In this document: positions 9,125-20,386 of the stretch, piece after piece
Numbering within the stretch: the stretch's first letter is position 1
Layout: each line of letters starts with the position of its first letter
DNA from: Sandaracinus sp.
GTDB taxonomy: Bacteria > Myxococcota_A > Polyangia > Polyangiales > Houyiibacteriaceae
NCBI GenBank assembly: GCA_002699025.1
Contig: PABA01000176.1
Location: 36,130-100,129 of the forward strand
Reading direction: 5' to 3'
Length of the DNA stretch: 64,000 bases
The notes under the pieces: model-generated
The model's input: only the letters and a program-made list of their open reading frames with translations
The model's database searches: none
What the model was told of the DNA's origin: nothing
Program-made: the position numbers and the translations under genes

Positions 9125-9577
9125 GACGCCCGAGCCGCCCTCCGCAGGACGCCCGGGCCGCCGTCCGCAGGACGCCCGAGCCGCCCTCCGCAGGACGCGT
9201 CCGCAGGACGCCCGAGCCACCGTCCGCAGGACGCCCGGGCCGCCGTCCGCAGGACGCCCGAGCCCCGTCCGCAGGACGCCCGAGCCACCGTCCGCAGGAC
9301 GCCCGGGCCACCGTCCGCAGGTCGCCCGAGCCCCGTCCGCAGGACGTCCGAGCCCCGTCCGCAGGACGTCCGAGCCCCGTCCGCAGGACGTCCGGGCCGC
9401 CGTCCGCAGGACGGCGTCCGCAGGACGCCCGAGCCACCGTCCGCAGGACGCCCGAGCCACCGTCCGCAGGACGCCCGAGCCACCGTCCGCAGGACGCCCG
9501 AGCCACCGTCCCGAGGACGCCCGAGCCGCCGTCTGCAGGACGCCGGAGCCGCCCTCCTCAGGACGCGTCCGCAGGGC
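9125..9577 (+). repeat. 22/23-bp palindromic minisatellite, about 21 units
   Basis: This tandem array fills most of the 557-bp gap between the pilin-like gene and the FAD oxidoreductase. The core of each unit is the interrupted palindrome GTCCGCAGGAC (4-bp arms GTCC/GGAC around GCA), followed by a GCCC/GTCC-GAGCC-type spacer, giving periods of mostly 22 or 23 bp with two short 12/13-bp units. I count about 21 units, 18 of them with an intact CGCAGG core; the outer copies are the most degenerate. There are no unique spacers, so this is not CRISPR. Long apparent open frames on both strands here are made by the repeat. The rest of the gap (9578-9640) holds nothing recognised. Confidence 0.9.
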
Positions 9578-9640
9578 TTCGCGCCGAGGCGCGCGTAACC
9601 TTTCCGGCCCCTCGGACGTGGTCCCGGCGAAAGGACCCCC

Positions 9641-10912
9641 ATGCCCGAACCGACCCGCCCCTCCGCCCTCGTCGTCGGCGCCGGCCTCGCCGGCCTCACC
9701 GCCGCCCTCGAGCTCGCCCAGCGCGGCGCCTCCGTCGAGGTCTGGGACCCGGCCCCGCCCGGCGGCCGCGCCCGAAGCCGCACCCACGCCGGCGCCATCG
9801 TGGACCTCGGCCCCCACGCGCTCTACACCGCCGGCGCCGCCGCCCGGCACTTCGCCCACCTCGGCCTCACCCTCGAGGGCGGCTCCCCGGCCCCCCTCCT
9901 CCTCCGCCGAGGCGACGCGCTCCACCCCTTCCCCACCGGCGCCTGGTCCCTGCTCCGCTGCAGCGGCCTGGCCTTCCCCGCCCGCCTCGAGCTGGCAGGG
10001 GTCCTCCTCCGCCTCCCGCGCACGCGCGCGGAGGGCTCGGCCGCGGCGTGGATCGACGGCCACGACCACCCGGACACGCGCGCCTTCCTCCGCGCCCTCG
10101 CGCGCCTGAGCTGCTACGGCGGCGACCTCGGCCGCATGGACGTGGGCGCCCTCCTCGCCCAGCTCCGCCAGGCCACCGCCGGCGTCCGCTACCTCGACGG
10201 CGGCTGGCAGCGCCTCGTGGACGCGCTCTCGAACCGCGCCCGCGCCGCCGGCGTCGTCTTCGCCCGCCACGCCGCCCGAGCCCTCCGCCCGAGCGACACC
10301 GGCTGGCGGGTCGAAGCCCGGGGCGCCGTCCGCGAAGTCCCACACGTCGTCCTCGCCCTCCCCCCGAGCCGGGCCGCCGAGCTCGCCCCCGAGCCCACGC
10401 CCCACGCCGAGCTCCCCCTTCGCGCCGCCGCCGCCCGCGCCGAAGCCGTCGAGGTCGCCTCCCTCGCCGTCGTCCTCGGCGAGCTCCCGCGCCGCCGCGC
10501 CCCCTTCGCCCTCGACCTCGAGCGCCCCCTCTACGCCAGCGTCTTCTCGAACGCCGCGGAGCTCCGCCTCGACCCCACGGACCCACGCCCCCGCCACGTG
10601 GTCCAGGTCGTCGCCTACGATCCGCCCCACCCGGTCGAGGCCCTCGAGGCGCACCTCGACCTCCTCCAGCCCGGCTGGCGCGCCCACGTGCTCTTCCGCC
10701 GCTTCGCGCCCGCCCTCACCGTGCACCACGGCTTCCCCGACCACACGCGCGGCGGGCTCGCGGGCCGCCCCCCCGTCGCCCTCGCCCCGGGCCTCGCGCT
10801 CGCAGGAGACGGCGTGGGGAGCGAGGGTCTCCTCGCCGACGCGGCCGTCGCGAGCGCCCTCGCCGCCGCCGACCACCTCCTGCCGGCGCGCGCCCGGAGC
10901 GACGCCGCGTGA
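9641..10912 (+). CDS. FAD-dependent oxidoreductase (amine oxidase/phytoene desaturase superfamily)
   Basis: 423 residues. The N-terminus has the dinucleotide-binding motif ALVVGAGLAGLTAALELAQRG (GxGxxG then acidic partner VEVWD) and the PGGRARS flavin-binding motif of the CrtI/PPOX/amine oxidase superfamily. Near the C-terminus, LALAGDGVGSEGLLADAAVAS is the second FAD-binding motif. The substrate cannot be told; it lacks clear signatures of phytoene desaturase or protoporphyrinogen oxidase. The ECF sigma gene starts 5 bp after its stop, so the two are co-transcribed. That fits ECF41 sigma factors, which are known to be encoded beside oxidoreductase, epimerase or carboxymuconolactone decarboxylase genes. 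Confidence 0.88.
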   Translation: MPEPTRPSALVVGAGLAGLTAALELAQRGASVEVWDPAPPGGRARSRTHAGAIVDLGPHALYTAGAAARHFAHLGLTLEGGSPAPLLLRRGDALHPFPTGAWSLLRCSGLAFPARLELAGVLLRLPRTRAEGSAAAWIDGHDHPDTRAFLRALARLSCYGGDLGRMDVGALLAQLRQATAGVRYLDGGWQRLVDALSNRARAAGVVFARHAARALRPSDTGWRVEARGAVREVPHVVLALPPSRAAELAPEPTPHAELPLRAAAARAEAVEVASLAVVLGELPRRRAPFALDLERPLYASVFSNAAELRLDPTDPRPRHVVQVVAYDPPHPVEALEAHLDLLQPGWRAHVLFRRFAPALTVHHGFPDHTRGGLAGRPPVALAPGLALAGDGVGSEGLLADAAVASALAAADHLLPARARSDAA

Positions 10913-10917
10913 GCGCT

Positions 10918-11850
10918 ATGCTCGAGACCATGGGCGAGCTCGCGGACGTCTTCGAGGCCCACCGGCGCCGGCTCTGGGGCCTCTGCTACCGGCTCACGGG
11001 CAGCGGCGCCGACGCCGACGAGCTCGTCCAGGAGACCTTCGCCCGCGCCCTCGAGCGACCGCCGCCCGACCGCAGCCGGCCCTGGGGGCCGTGGCTGACC
11101 CGCGTGGCCGCGAACCTCGCCCGGGACGCGCTCCGCAAGCGCCGCCGTCGAGGGTACGTCGGCCCCTGGCTCCCCGAGCCGGTCGAGACCCGCGACGGCC
11201 CCGACCCGCTCGTCGAGGGGCCGCTCCCGCCGGACGCCCGCTACGAGCAGCGCGAGAGCGCCACCCTCGCCTTCCTCGTGGCCCTGGAAGCGCTCACCCC
11301 GAAGCAGCGCGCCGTGCTCCTGCTGCGCGACGTCTACGACCTGAGCACGCGCGAGACCGCCGCCGCCCTCGAGCTGAAGGAGGGCGCCGTGAAGGTGTTG
11401 CTCCATCGCGCCCGCGCCGCCCTCGAAGGCTACGACGCCCGCCGACCCCGCTCGCTCGACGCGGAGGCGGCGGCGACGCGGCATCTCCTCGAGCGGCTGC
11501 TCCTCGCCCTCGGCCGCGGGGAGGTCGAGCCCATCCGGGCGCTCCTCCACGAGGACGTCGTGTCCATCAACGACGGCGCCGGGTCGTACCACGCGGCTCG
11601 CCGGCCCGTCGGCGGCGTGGACCGGGTCGCCCTCTTCCTCCACAAGACGCGCGGCCGGGCGCTCCACGCGCTGCGCCCCGTGCAGCTCAACGGGCTGCCG
11701 GCCGTGCTCGTCGAGCAGGAGCCCCGGCGCCCGGGTTGGCCCCCGCGGGCGGCGCTCCTGCTCGAAGTCGAGGGGGAGCGCATCCGGCGGCTGCTCGGGA
11801 TCGTGGCCGACGCCAAGCTCGCCCGGCTGCCCTTCGACGCGGCGGCCTGA
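10918..11850 (+). CDS. ECF41-like sigma factor with SnoaL-like C-terminal extension
   Basis: 310 residues from ATG 10918. A longer upstream frame lies in the oxidoreductase and is a shadow. Sigma region 2 is ADVFEAHRRRLWGLCYRLTGSGADADELVQETFARAL and region 4 is LTPKQRAVLLLRDVYDLSTRETAAALELKEGAVKVLLHRAR. The ~120-residue extension after region 4 holds NDGAGSYHAARRPVGG and an LNGLPAVLV motif, which correspond to the DGGGK..A..RP and NGxPG motifs of the ECF41 SnoaL-like domain. In that family the extension modulates activity and replaces a separate anti-sigma factor; none is encoded here. It lies 5 bp after the FAD oxidoreductase, its likely target and partner. Confidence 0.9.
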   Translation: MLETMGELADVFEAHRRRLWGLCYRLTGSGADADELVQETFARALERPPPDRSRPWGPWLTRVAANLARDALRKRRRRGYVGPWLPEPVETRDGPDPLVEGPLPPDARYEQRESATLAFLVALEALTPKQRAVLLLRDVYDLSTRETAAALELKEGAVKVLLHRARAALEGYDARRPRSLDAEAAATRHLLERLLLALGRGEVEPIRALLHEDVVSINDGAGSYHAARRPVGGVDRVALFLHKTRGRALHALRPVQLNGLPAVLVEQEPRRPGWPPRAALLLEVEGERIRRLLGIVADAKLARLPFDAAA

Positions 11851-12066
11851 GCGCGCCGGCGAGCGCGACACCGGTCGCGCGGAGGCGCGCCGGCGGAGGC
11901 GGGCGGGTGTCGCGAGGAGGCGCGCGGGTCCTCGCGCAGGCGGCGTCGGTCGCTCACCGCCCGGGGCCCCGCTCCCCGCGGCGTCCGCCCTCCCCCCTCG
12001 ACGGGCGCGGCGGGATCGGCGACACTCGCTCGGACCTCAGGCTTTAGCCCCCGCTGCTCCTCGAAC

Positions 12067-12759
12067 GTGGCTGCCGAAACCGAAGCCAACCGCTCCGCCC
12101 CGCCCGCCTCCGGGCCGCCTCCGACGCCCGAGCAGGCCGACACGGCGTTCCTCGATCATCTGCGCCAGGCCGGGCTCGTCCACGAGCTGACCGACTCGCT
12201 GCGCGGCATCCTCCTCGAGCGGCTCGAGCCGCGGGACGACGAGGACGCCCGCCGGCTCGACCTCCTGGCGCTCTACTACGGCACCGAGGATCCGGAGGTG
12301 CGCGCGCGGCGCATGCAGAAGGATCGGTGGGTCCTCCACGACGACCAGGACCGCGTCTCCGCCCACGACCTCGTCCGGCGCCTCACGGAGCTCGCCCCCG
12401 AGCTCGGCGAGGTCAGCCTCGAGCGCATCGGCAGCGACGACGGCCCCCTGGTCCTCCGCGCCGGCGAGCACCTCAGCGCCGTGACCGACGTCGAAGAGGA
12501 CGACGACGACCTGGACACGGGGCAGATCGACCTCTCCGAGATCGAGGAGCAGGTCTCGGTGACCGTGCGCAGCCTGGTCCGGGCCGTGAACGTGCTCCTC
12601 GACCGCCACGGCGTGCGCGAGCGCTTCGTGCCGCTCCGGGGCGACGGCCGGCGCGAAGCCTTCCTGGCGGCGGGCGTCTCCGAGGCGCTCAGCCTGTGCA
12701 ACGGCGCCTGCCTCGAAGAGGACTCGCCCGAGCGCTTGATGGAATTCGCGGCCTGGTGA
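12067..12759 (+). CDS. Hypothetical acidic protein
   Basis: 230 residues from a GTG start with a weak ribosome site; not recognised. The N-terminus is a Pro/Ala-rich tail, followed by helical segments (FLDHLRQAGLVHELTDSLRG, LLALYYGTEDPEVRARRMQKD). A strongly acidic stretch (EEDDDDLDTGQIDLSEIEEQ) precedes a helical C-terminal region with two Cys in ALSLCNGACLEE. No signal peptide or membrane segment is seen. It lies 7 bp before the membrane-protein gene, so the two form an operon. The composition resembles soluble chaperone-like or adaptor proteins, but no function can be given. The 216 bp before it holds only GC-rich sequence. Confidence 0.75.
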   Translation: MAAETEANRSAPPASGPPPTPEQADTAFLDHLRQAGLVHELTDSLRGILLERLEPRDDEDARRLDLLALYYGTEDPEVRARRMQKDRWVLHDDQDRVSAHDLVRRLTELAPELGEVSLERIGSDDGPLVLRAGEHLSAVTDVEEDDDDLDTGQIDLSEIEEQVSVTVRSLVRAVNVLLDRHGVRERFVPLRGDGRREAFLAAGVSEALSLCNGACLEEDSPERLMEFAAW

Positions 12760-12766
12760 GCGGGCC

Positions 12767-13825
12767 GTGACGCCCACGCGCAGCGGGAGCGTCCCCTTCG
12801 AGCGCCAGTGGGCGCCGCTGGACGCCCTGCGCGCCCGCCTGATCCGCGCCCTCGGCGCCCCCGGTCGGCGCCTGGTGGTCGACCGGGAGCTCCGCGTCGG
12901 CCTCGGCGCCACGCTCGCCGTCGGCGTCGCTCTCCTCGGCGCGTCCACGCTCCCGATGTGGATGCTGGCGCTCGGGCCGATCCTCCTCGGCGTCCCCCAC
13001 GTGCTCGGCGACCTGCGCTACCTCGTCGTCCGCCGGGGCCTCCACCGCCGCAAGGCGCTCATCGTGCTCGCCGGGGGCCCGCTCCTGGCGGCCGCCGCCA
13101 CCGCCACCGTGCTGCCCGCGCTCCTCGGCTGCGCCGGCGCCCTCCTGGTCGCGCGCACCACCCCCACGCGCCGCTTCGTCGGCCTCGCCATCGTCAGCGC
13201 GCTCGTCGCGGCCGCCATCGAAGCCGGCTGGTGGGCCGACCTCGTCTTCGCCCACGCCCACAACCTCGTCGCCGTCCTCCTCTGGCTCACCTGGCGCCCT
13301 CGCCGCGGGCGCTGGCACTGGCTGCCCGTCGTCGCCTACGGCCTCGCGCTCGCGGCCCTCGCCCTCGGCTGGACCGACCCGCTCCTCGAGGCGAGCGGCG
13401 GCCTCTGGACGGCCTGGGAGGGCCTCGACGTCGACACGATGCAGTGGAGCCTCGCGGGCCCGCTCGACCCGGACCTCGGCCTCCGCCTCGTGCTGACCTT
13501 CGCCTTCGCCCAGTCGATCCACTACGCCGTCTGGCTGCGGCTCGTCCCCGAGGAGGACCGCGCGCGCCCGACCCCGCGCACCTTCCGGGCGAGCTGGCAC
13601 GCGCTCTACCGCGACCTCGGCCCGGTCGTCCTCGGCCTCGCCGGCGTCGCCGCGCTCGGCGTAGCGCTCTGGGCCCTCGTGGGCCTCGCCGACGCGCGGA
13701 TGGGCTACCTGCGCATGGCCATCACGCACGGCCACCTCGAGCTCGTGGCGCTCGCGCTCCTCTTCACCGAGGGGCGCCCGGGGAGCCGCGACGGCGCGTC
13801 CGAGGCCGCGGCCCAGCGCGGTTGA
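12767..13825 (+). CDS. Multi-pass membrane protein with intramembrane His motifs (possibly Brp/Blh-like)
   Basis: 352 residues from GTG 12767 with about eight hydrophobic segments. Histidines sit inside or at the edge of the helices in PHVLGDLRY, FAHAHNLVAV, QSIHYAVWL and ITHGHLELVAL. This pattern, with a GxPHxxxD-type motif in an early helix, recalls the Brp/Blh beta-carotene 15,15'-dioxygenase family, in which four intramembrane His residues bind iron. The match is by arrangement only, and the canonical HGxxD is not exact, so a different metal-binding membrane enzyme is equally possible. It is co-transcribed with the acidic gene upstream. A CrtI-superfamily oxidoreductase lies 2 kb away. 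Confidence 0.75.
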   Translation: MTPTRSGSVPFERQWAPLDALRARLIRALGAPGRRLVVDRELRVGLGATLAVGVALLGASTLPMWMLALGPILLGVPHVLGDLRYLVVRRGLHRRKALIVLAGGPLLAAAATATVLPALLGCAGALLVARTTPTRRFVGLAIVSALVAAAIEAGWWADLVFAHAHNLVAVLLWLTWRPRRGRWHWLPVVAYGLALAALALGWTDPLLEASGGLWTAWEGLDVDTMQWSLAGPLDPDLGLRLVLTFAFAQSIHYAVWLRLVPEEDRARPTPRTFRASWHALYRDLGPVVLGLAGVAALGVALWALVGLADARMGYLRMAITHGHLELVALALLFTEGRPGSRDGASEAAAQRG

Positions 13826-13972
13826 GCGAGCGCGCGCGATGAAGGCGCTCGGTCACCGCCGCTCCTCGGTCATCCACCCGCCGTCATTCGCGCGCGCCGC
13901 AGCGCGCCGGCTCGCGCGGGCCGCCCCGGGCGCGAGCCCGCCTGCTCGGAGCGACGCCCCTCCGCGGCGGCC

Positions 13973-14341
13973 TCACTCGGCGGCGACGGGGAGCGAATCG
14001 ATGGCCCGGCGCCAGTCGTCGTAGGTCGCCCGGTCGGGTCGGCGCACGGCCCGCACGGAGCTGGTGAGCACGGGACCCCGCGCGAAGTAGAGCGCGCTCC
14101 CGACCCGCGGCGTGAAGCTGTGCATGCGCACGCGCTCGCCCTGCCGGTGGACCATCGTCGCGACCACCTGGGTGACCGCCTCGTGGTCGATGCTCCAGGT
14201 CCCGCTCCGCCGGTCGCGCACGCCCACGCAGACGTCGCCGCGCATCAGGTACTCGCTGTTGCGCGTCACGAAGAGCTTGTAGATTCGCCGCTCGCGGTCC
14301 CTACGCACCTTCGCCCTACGCGCCGTGTCCCTACGCACCAT
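13973..14341 (-). CDS. Small hypothetical protein
   Basis: 122 residues if it starts at the ATG at 14341 (MVRRDTARR); the frame extends upstream but that part looks non-coding. After a basic N-terminus the sequence is globular: RIYKLFVTRNSEYLMRGDVC, then WSIDHEAVTQVVATMVHRQG and a short tail with YDDWRRAIDSLP. No signal peptide, membrane helix or known motif is seen. It stands alone between convergent and divergent neighbours. The reading frame is credible because its amino-acid composition is balanced, unlike that of the shadow frames around it. Confidence 0.65.
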   Translation of the reverse strand: MVRRDTARRAKVRRDRERRIYKLFVTRNSEYLMRGDVCVGVRDRRSGTWSIDHEAVTQVVATMVHRQGERVRMHSFTPRVGSALYFARGPVLTSSVRAVRRPDRATYDDWRRAIDSLPVAAE

Positions 14342-14648
14342 GGCCTCACCCGTTCCTTCCACCCCGTCCGAGGGGAGGAAGAGCAGGGCGCGTGCCAGAT
14401 GGGCCGCTTCACGAAAAGTGCAGCAATTTCGAATGTCCGGTCTTCGCCGGACACGCGAAGGACACACGAGTGGCGACTCGAGCCGCCAGCCGCGGTCGCC
14501 ACCGGCCGCTCGAGCGGCCCCTCCTCAACTGGGGACGCCACCCCCGAATGAACCACGATTCATCTTTACGCCACCGGCCCCTCGCCCCATCCTTCGCCGC
14601 GACACGAAGCAGGACGCCGCCGTCGAGGCGGCGCGAGAAGGAGCGAGC
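14342..14648. promoter_or_regulatory. Divergent intergenic region with UUCG-type hairpin
   Basis: This 307-bp gap separates the small unknown gene (minus) from the SDR gene (plus). It contains an AT-richer patch (14415-14433) beside a hairpin at 14434-14453: stem TGTCCGG/CCGGACA around TCTTCG. Promoters for both genes probably lie here, but no clear -35/-10 pair was found. Confidence 0.4.
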
Positions 14649-15473
14649 ATGGCATCTCTCGAGGGCAAGACCCTGTTCATCACCGGCGCGAGCCGGGGCA
14701 TCGGCAAGGCCATCGCGCTGCGCGCGGCGCAGGACGGCGCGAACGTGGTGGTCGCGGCGAAGACCGCCGAGCCGCACCCGAAGCTGGAGGGGACGATCTA
14801 CACGGCCGCGGAGGAGATCGAGAAGGCCGGCGGCAAGGCGCTCCCCTGCGTGGTGGACATCCGCTTCGAGGAGAAGATCCAGGCGGCCATCGACCAGGCC
14901 ATCGAGAAGTTCGGAGGCATCGACATCTGCGTGAACAACGCGAGCGCGATCAACCTCGCCGACACGGCGAGCGTCTCCATGAAGCGCTTCGACCTGATGC
15001 ACTCGGTGAACCTCCGCGGCACCTTCCTCACGGGGAAGCTCTGCCTGCCGCACCTGAAGCAGGCCGAGAACCCGCACATCCTGAACCTCTCGCCGCCGCT
15101 CAACATGGAGGAGCGCTGGTTCGCGCCGCACGTCGCCTACACGATGGCGAAGTTCGGCATGAGCATGTGCGTGCTCGGCTGGGCCGGCGAGCTCCGGGAC
15201 GCGGGCATCGCGGCGAACGCGCTCTGGCCGAAGACCACGATCGCGACCGCGGCGGTGAACAACCTCCTCGGCGGCGACGCGCTCATGAAGCGCAGCCGCA
15301 CGCCGGAGATCATGGGCGACGCGGCCCACTGGATCCTCACGCAGCCGAGCCGCGAGTGCAGCGGCAACTTCTTCATCGACGAGGACATCCTCATGGAGAA
15401 GATGGGCGTGAAGGACCTGACGAAGTACGCGGTCGATCCGAGCCAGGATCTGCAGGCCGACTTCTTCGTCTGA
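14649..15473 (+). CDS. Short-chain dehydrogenase/reductase, HSDL2-like
   Basis: 274 residues, a classical SDR with TGASRGIGKAIALRAAQDG (cofactor loop TGxxxGIG) at the N-terminus, the NNASA motif, and YTMAKFG carrying the catalytic YxxxK. The AKTAEPHPKLEGTIYTAAEEI segment after the second strand and the ending are typical of the hydroxysteroid dehydrogenase-like 2 group, where NADP is the usual cofactor. This protein is only the SDR domain, without the sterol-carrier domain found in animal HSDL2. The true substrate is unknown; such enzymes often act on fatty acyl or lipid-derived alcohols. The upstream part of the open frame is rejected in favour of ATG 14649 (MASLEGKTLFITG). Confidence 0.9.
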   Translation: MASLEGKTLFITGASRGIGKAIALRAAQDGANVVVAAKTAEPHPKLEGTIYTAAEEIEKAGGKALPCVVDIRFEEKIQAAIDQAIEKFGGIDICVNNASAINLADTASVSMKRFDLMHSVNLRGTFLTGKLCLPHLKQAENPHILNLSPPLNMEERWFAPHVAYTMAKFGMSMCVLGWAGELRDAGIAANALWPKTTIATAAVNNLLGGDALMKRSRTPEIMGDAAHWILTQPSRECSGNFFIDEDILMEKMGVKDLTKYAVDPSQDLQADFFV

Positions 15474-15525
15474 GCACGCACGCGACGAGCGCAGCACGGG
15501 GCGGGCCGCGAATGGCCTGCCCCGT

Positions 15526-15620
15526 CGCGTTCCGTCCGCGGCGCTCCGTCCGCGGCGTTCCGGCCGTCTCGTCCGTCCCGCCCGTCGCGTTCGAGCCGCC
15601 GCGCTCCGTCCCCCACGCGG
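15526..15620 (+). repeat. Degenerate 12-14 bp GC-rich tandem repeats
   Basis: The spacer between the SDR gene and cysH contains repeated GCGYTCCGTCCGCGG-like words, three clear and several decayed. Both flanking genes end here (convergent), so this is a 3' spacer. No terminator with a T tract was found. Confidence 0.5.
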
Positions 15621-15728
15621 CCGTCCGGCGGCGCCCCGGGGTCCTCTCCGCTCTCGCGTGCCCGGCATGTCCCGGAGACTCCCCCGACGGCCTCCCCGGC
15701 CCTCGCTTCGCGCGACGGGAGCGACGGC

Positions 15729-16496
15729 CTACAGGCCCGACGACTTCAGGCTCTGGTTCTGCTCGTCCGTGAGCGGCAGGTGCAGCCCGCACTCGCGCTT
15801 TCGCCCGAGGATGCGTCCGTCCCGCGGATCCATGTCCGGCGTCGTCGGCAGCGTGGAGTGCACGTCGCCGATGGAGCGATAGCCCTCCGCGTAGAGCGGG
15901 TGGTAGGGCAGGTCGTGGGCGTCGAGGTAGGCCTCGACCTCCTCCGTGGTCCACGGGAGGATCGGGTGGACCTTCACCCGCCCATCCTGGATCGCGACCC
16001 GCCGCAGCCCGCTCCGATGGGCCGTCTGCCCCCCGCGGAGCCCCGCCATCCATCCGCGCGCCCCCAGCTCGCGCAGCGCGCGCTGCATCGGCTCGACCTT
16101 GTTGCGCCGCAGGTACTCGGCGACCCCCTCCTCGCCCTGCTCCCAGAGCTGACCGTGGAGCGCCTCCTGCCGGGCCGGCGTCATGGCCGGTCCGTACACC
16201 TGCAGGTTCAGATCGAAGCGCCGCTGGAGCGCGTCGGCGAAGCGGTAGGTCTCGGGGAAGAGGTAGCCCGTGTCCACGAAGATGACGGGCGTGCCCGGCG
16301 CCACCCGGTGCACGAGGTGCAGCATCACCGCCGAGTGCGCGCCGAAGCTCGACGACATCACGAGCCCCGCGCCGAAGACCTCGGCGGCCCAGGCGATCAC
16401 CGTCTCGGCGTCGGCCTCTTCCAGGGTGGCGTTGGCTTGCTCGACCCAGGAGGCGTCGAGGGCGGGCGACGGGGCAGGTGCCGGCATGGCTCGCAT
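15729..16496 (-). CDS. cysH: Phosphoadenylyl-sulfate (PAPS) reductase
   Basis: 255 residues. CysH reduces activated sulfate to sulfite with thioredoxin in assimilatory sulfur metabolism. The PP-loop-like segment is MSSSFGAHSAVMLHLVHRV, followed by FVDTGYLFPETYRFADAL, and the C-terminal catalytic motif ECGLHLP is intact. The CC...CxxC cluster ligands of APS reductases are missing: the region reads LRRNKVEPMQRAL, as in E. coli PAPS reductase. So the cluster-free PAPS-using type is predicted. It stands alone here with no cysDN or cysI nearby. It is divergent from the DUF4139 pair across a 162-bp AT-richer gap. Confidence 0.93.
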   Translation of the reverse strand: MRAMPAPAPSPALDASWVEQANATLEEADAETVIAWAAEVFGAGLVMSSSFGAHSAVMLHLVHRVAPGTPVIFVDTGYLFPETYRFADALQRRFDLNLQVYGPAMTPARQEALHGQLWEQGEEGVAEYLRRNKVEPMQRALRELGARGWMAGLRGGQTAHRSGLRRVAIQDGRVKVHPILPWTTEEVEAYLDAHDLPYHPLYAEGYRSIGDVHSTLPTTPDMDPRDGRILGRKRECGLHLPLTDEQNQSLKSSGL

Positions 16497-16658
16497 ACGT
16501 TGACGCTCATCCCCGACCTTCGCAACGTAGAATCCGATCTCATCGCGATACGCACGACATCACACGAGCAATTCCAAACACTTATCAACACCCATGAACC
16601 CGACTAAAAAGGTATGCAATGAACCTCTGTTCGCCAACGGGGGAACGCGCGTACCCTC
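16497..16658. promoter_or_regulatory. AT-richer divergent promoter region (cysH / DUF4139 pair)
   Basis: Positions ~16510-16625 are clearly AT-richer than the window and lie between two divergent starts. The minus strand carries TTGATA-like and the plus strand TTGATG/TATGCA-like words, but no convincing pair can be fixed by eye. A shared regulatory region is inferred from geometry and composition. Confidence 0.45.
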
Positions 16659-18817
<2,159 letters not shown>

Positions 18818-18821
<4 letters not shown>

Positions 18822-20362
18822 GCCCGAAGAGCGCGCGCCGGACCCTCGACGCGCCCGTGCGGCGCGTGACCGTGATGGAGGACCGGGCCTTCGTGCGCCG
18901 CGAGGTGCACCTCGACGCCGAGCCGGGGCCGCTGAAGCTGCGAGTCGACGTCGCGCCGGTGCTCGTGGACAAGACGCTCGACGTGCGCGCCGAGGGGGCG
19001 ACCCTCGCCGAGGCGCGCGTGCGGCGGGAGCGCCTCCATCGCCACACCGAGCGCGGCGACGTCGGGCTCCGGGAGAAGCTCCGCGAAGCGATCGACGCGC
19101 TGAAGGATCTCGAGGAGGCGATGGCGCGCGACACGGCCGAGCTGGCCGACATCCGCCGCGCCCGCGAGCTCCTCGTCTCGGAGATCGGCGAGGAGGTCGC
19201 CTGGGGCCAGGGCGATCCGGCGCGCTGGACGAGCGACTTCGAGGCCGCGACCGAGCGCGCGGAGGCGCTCCGCGTCGCCCTCGCCGAAGCCCACGCCGAG
19301 CGCGACCGCCTCCGCCGAGAGCGCGACGACCTCTCCGCGCGGGTCCGCGCCGTCGCCACGCCCGCCCGCGACGAGGCCGCCTGGCTCGACCTCGACCTGC
19401 ACCTCGAGGCCGCCGGATCCGTCGCGATCACCATCGGCTACCTCGTCCCCAACGCGCTCTGGCGCCCGCAGCACCGCGCGACGCACGTCCCGGGCGAGGG
19501 GGCCAAGGTGCGCCTCGAGACCCACGCCTGCGTCTGGCAGAACACGGGCGAGGATTGGGAGGACGCCGAGCTGGCCTTCTCCACCGAGCGCCCTTCCCTC
19601 GGCGTCGAGCCGCCGCCCCTCGAGACCGACCGGCTGACCGTGAAGCGCAAGGCCGAGCACGTGGAGGTGGAGGCGCGCGAGCAGGTCGTCGCGACGAGCG
19701 GGCTCGGCCGGGCAGAGGCGGAGGCCCCCGAGGTGCCGGGCGTGGACGACGGCGGCGAAGCCCTCGAGCTCCGCGCGGCGCATCCGGCGAACGTGCCGAG
19801 CGATGGGCGACCGCATCGCGTGCGGCTCTCCGAGGCGGAGCTCGACGCGGAGGAGGCGCTGGTGCTCGTCCCGGAGCTCGAGCCGGTGGCGGTGCGGCGG
19901 ACGCGCCAGACGCACGAGGGCGAGGCGCCGCTCCTCGCGGGCCCCGTCGAGCTGGTGCGCGACGGGGGCCCGGCCGGGCGCACGAAGGTGCTCTTCGTGG
20001 CCCCTCGCGAGCGCTTCGAGCTCGGCTGGGGCCCGGAGCCGAGCGTGCGCGTGAAGCGCCACGCCGAGGCGGCGAAGGAGGAGAGCAAGCTCCTGAGCAG
20101 CTGGCTGACGCGCGAGCACACGGTGGAGCTGAAGCTCAGCAACCTCGCCGCGGCGCCGCGCGAGGTCGAGGTGGTCGAGCGCGTCCCCGTCTCCGAGCTG
20201 AAGGAGGTGAAGGTCGAGGTCGACGCCGAGGCGACCACCGACGGCGCCCGCCCGGATCGGGACGGCTTCGTGCGCTGGACCGTCGAGCTCCCGCCCCGCG
20301 GCCGCCGCACGCTCACGCTCGTCTACACGGTCTCGCGCAAGAGCGACGTCCGCGGCCTCTGA
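18818..20362 (+). CDS. MuiA-family (DUF4139) protein, second of a tandem pair
   Basis: 514 residues from ATG 18818; the longer frame upstream lies inside the first gene. It keeps the order of the family: an N-terminal strand region (VRRVTVMEDRAFVRREVHLD), a coiled-coil helix (REKLREAIDALKDLEEAMAR to about residue 190), then DUF4139 (GYLVPNALWRPQHRATHVPG, WQNTGEDWEDAELAFSTERP, and HPANVPSDGRPHRV). It shares the W..TGEDW.DA.L..ST.RP and N/DVPSDG motifs with the gene before it but is diverged and lacks the Pro-rich insertion. This suggests an old duplication whose products may pair. Confidence 0.88.
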
Positions 20363-20386
20363 GGGCGCCGAGGCGAGCGGCGCCCG

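Noticed and set aside
9125..9577. CRISPR array
   Set aside because: Units are contiguous with no unique spacers of constant length, and no cas gene is near.
8469..10876. Long minus-strand frames of 345 and 638 codons across the minisatellite
   Set aside because: They are built from the repeated GRPADGGSGVLRT-type peptide produced by the 22/23-bp array and then antisense to the FAD oxidoreductase; composition is not that of a real protein.
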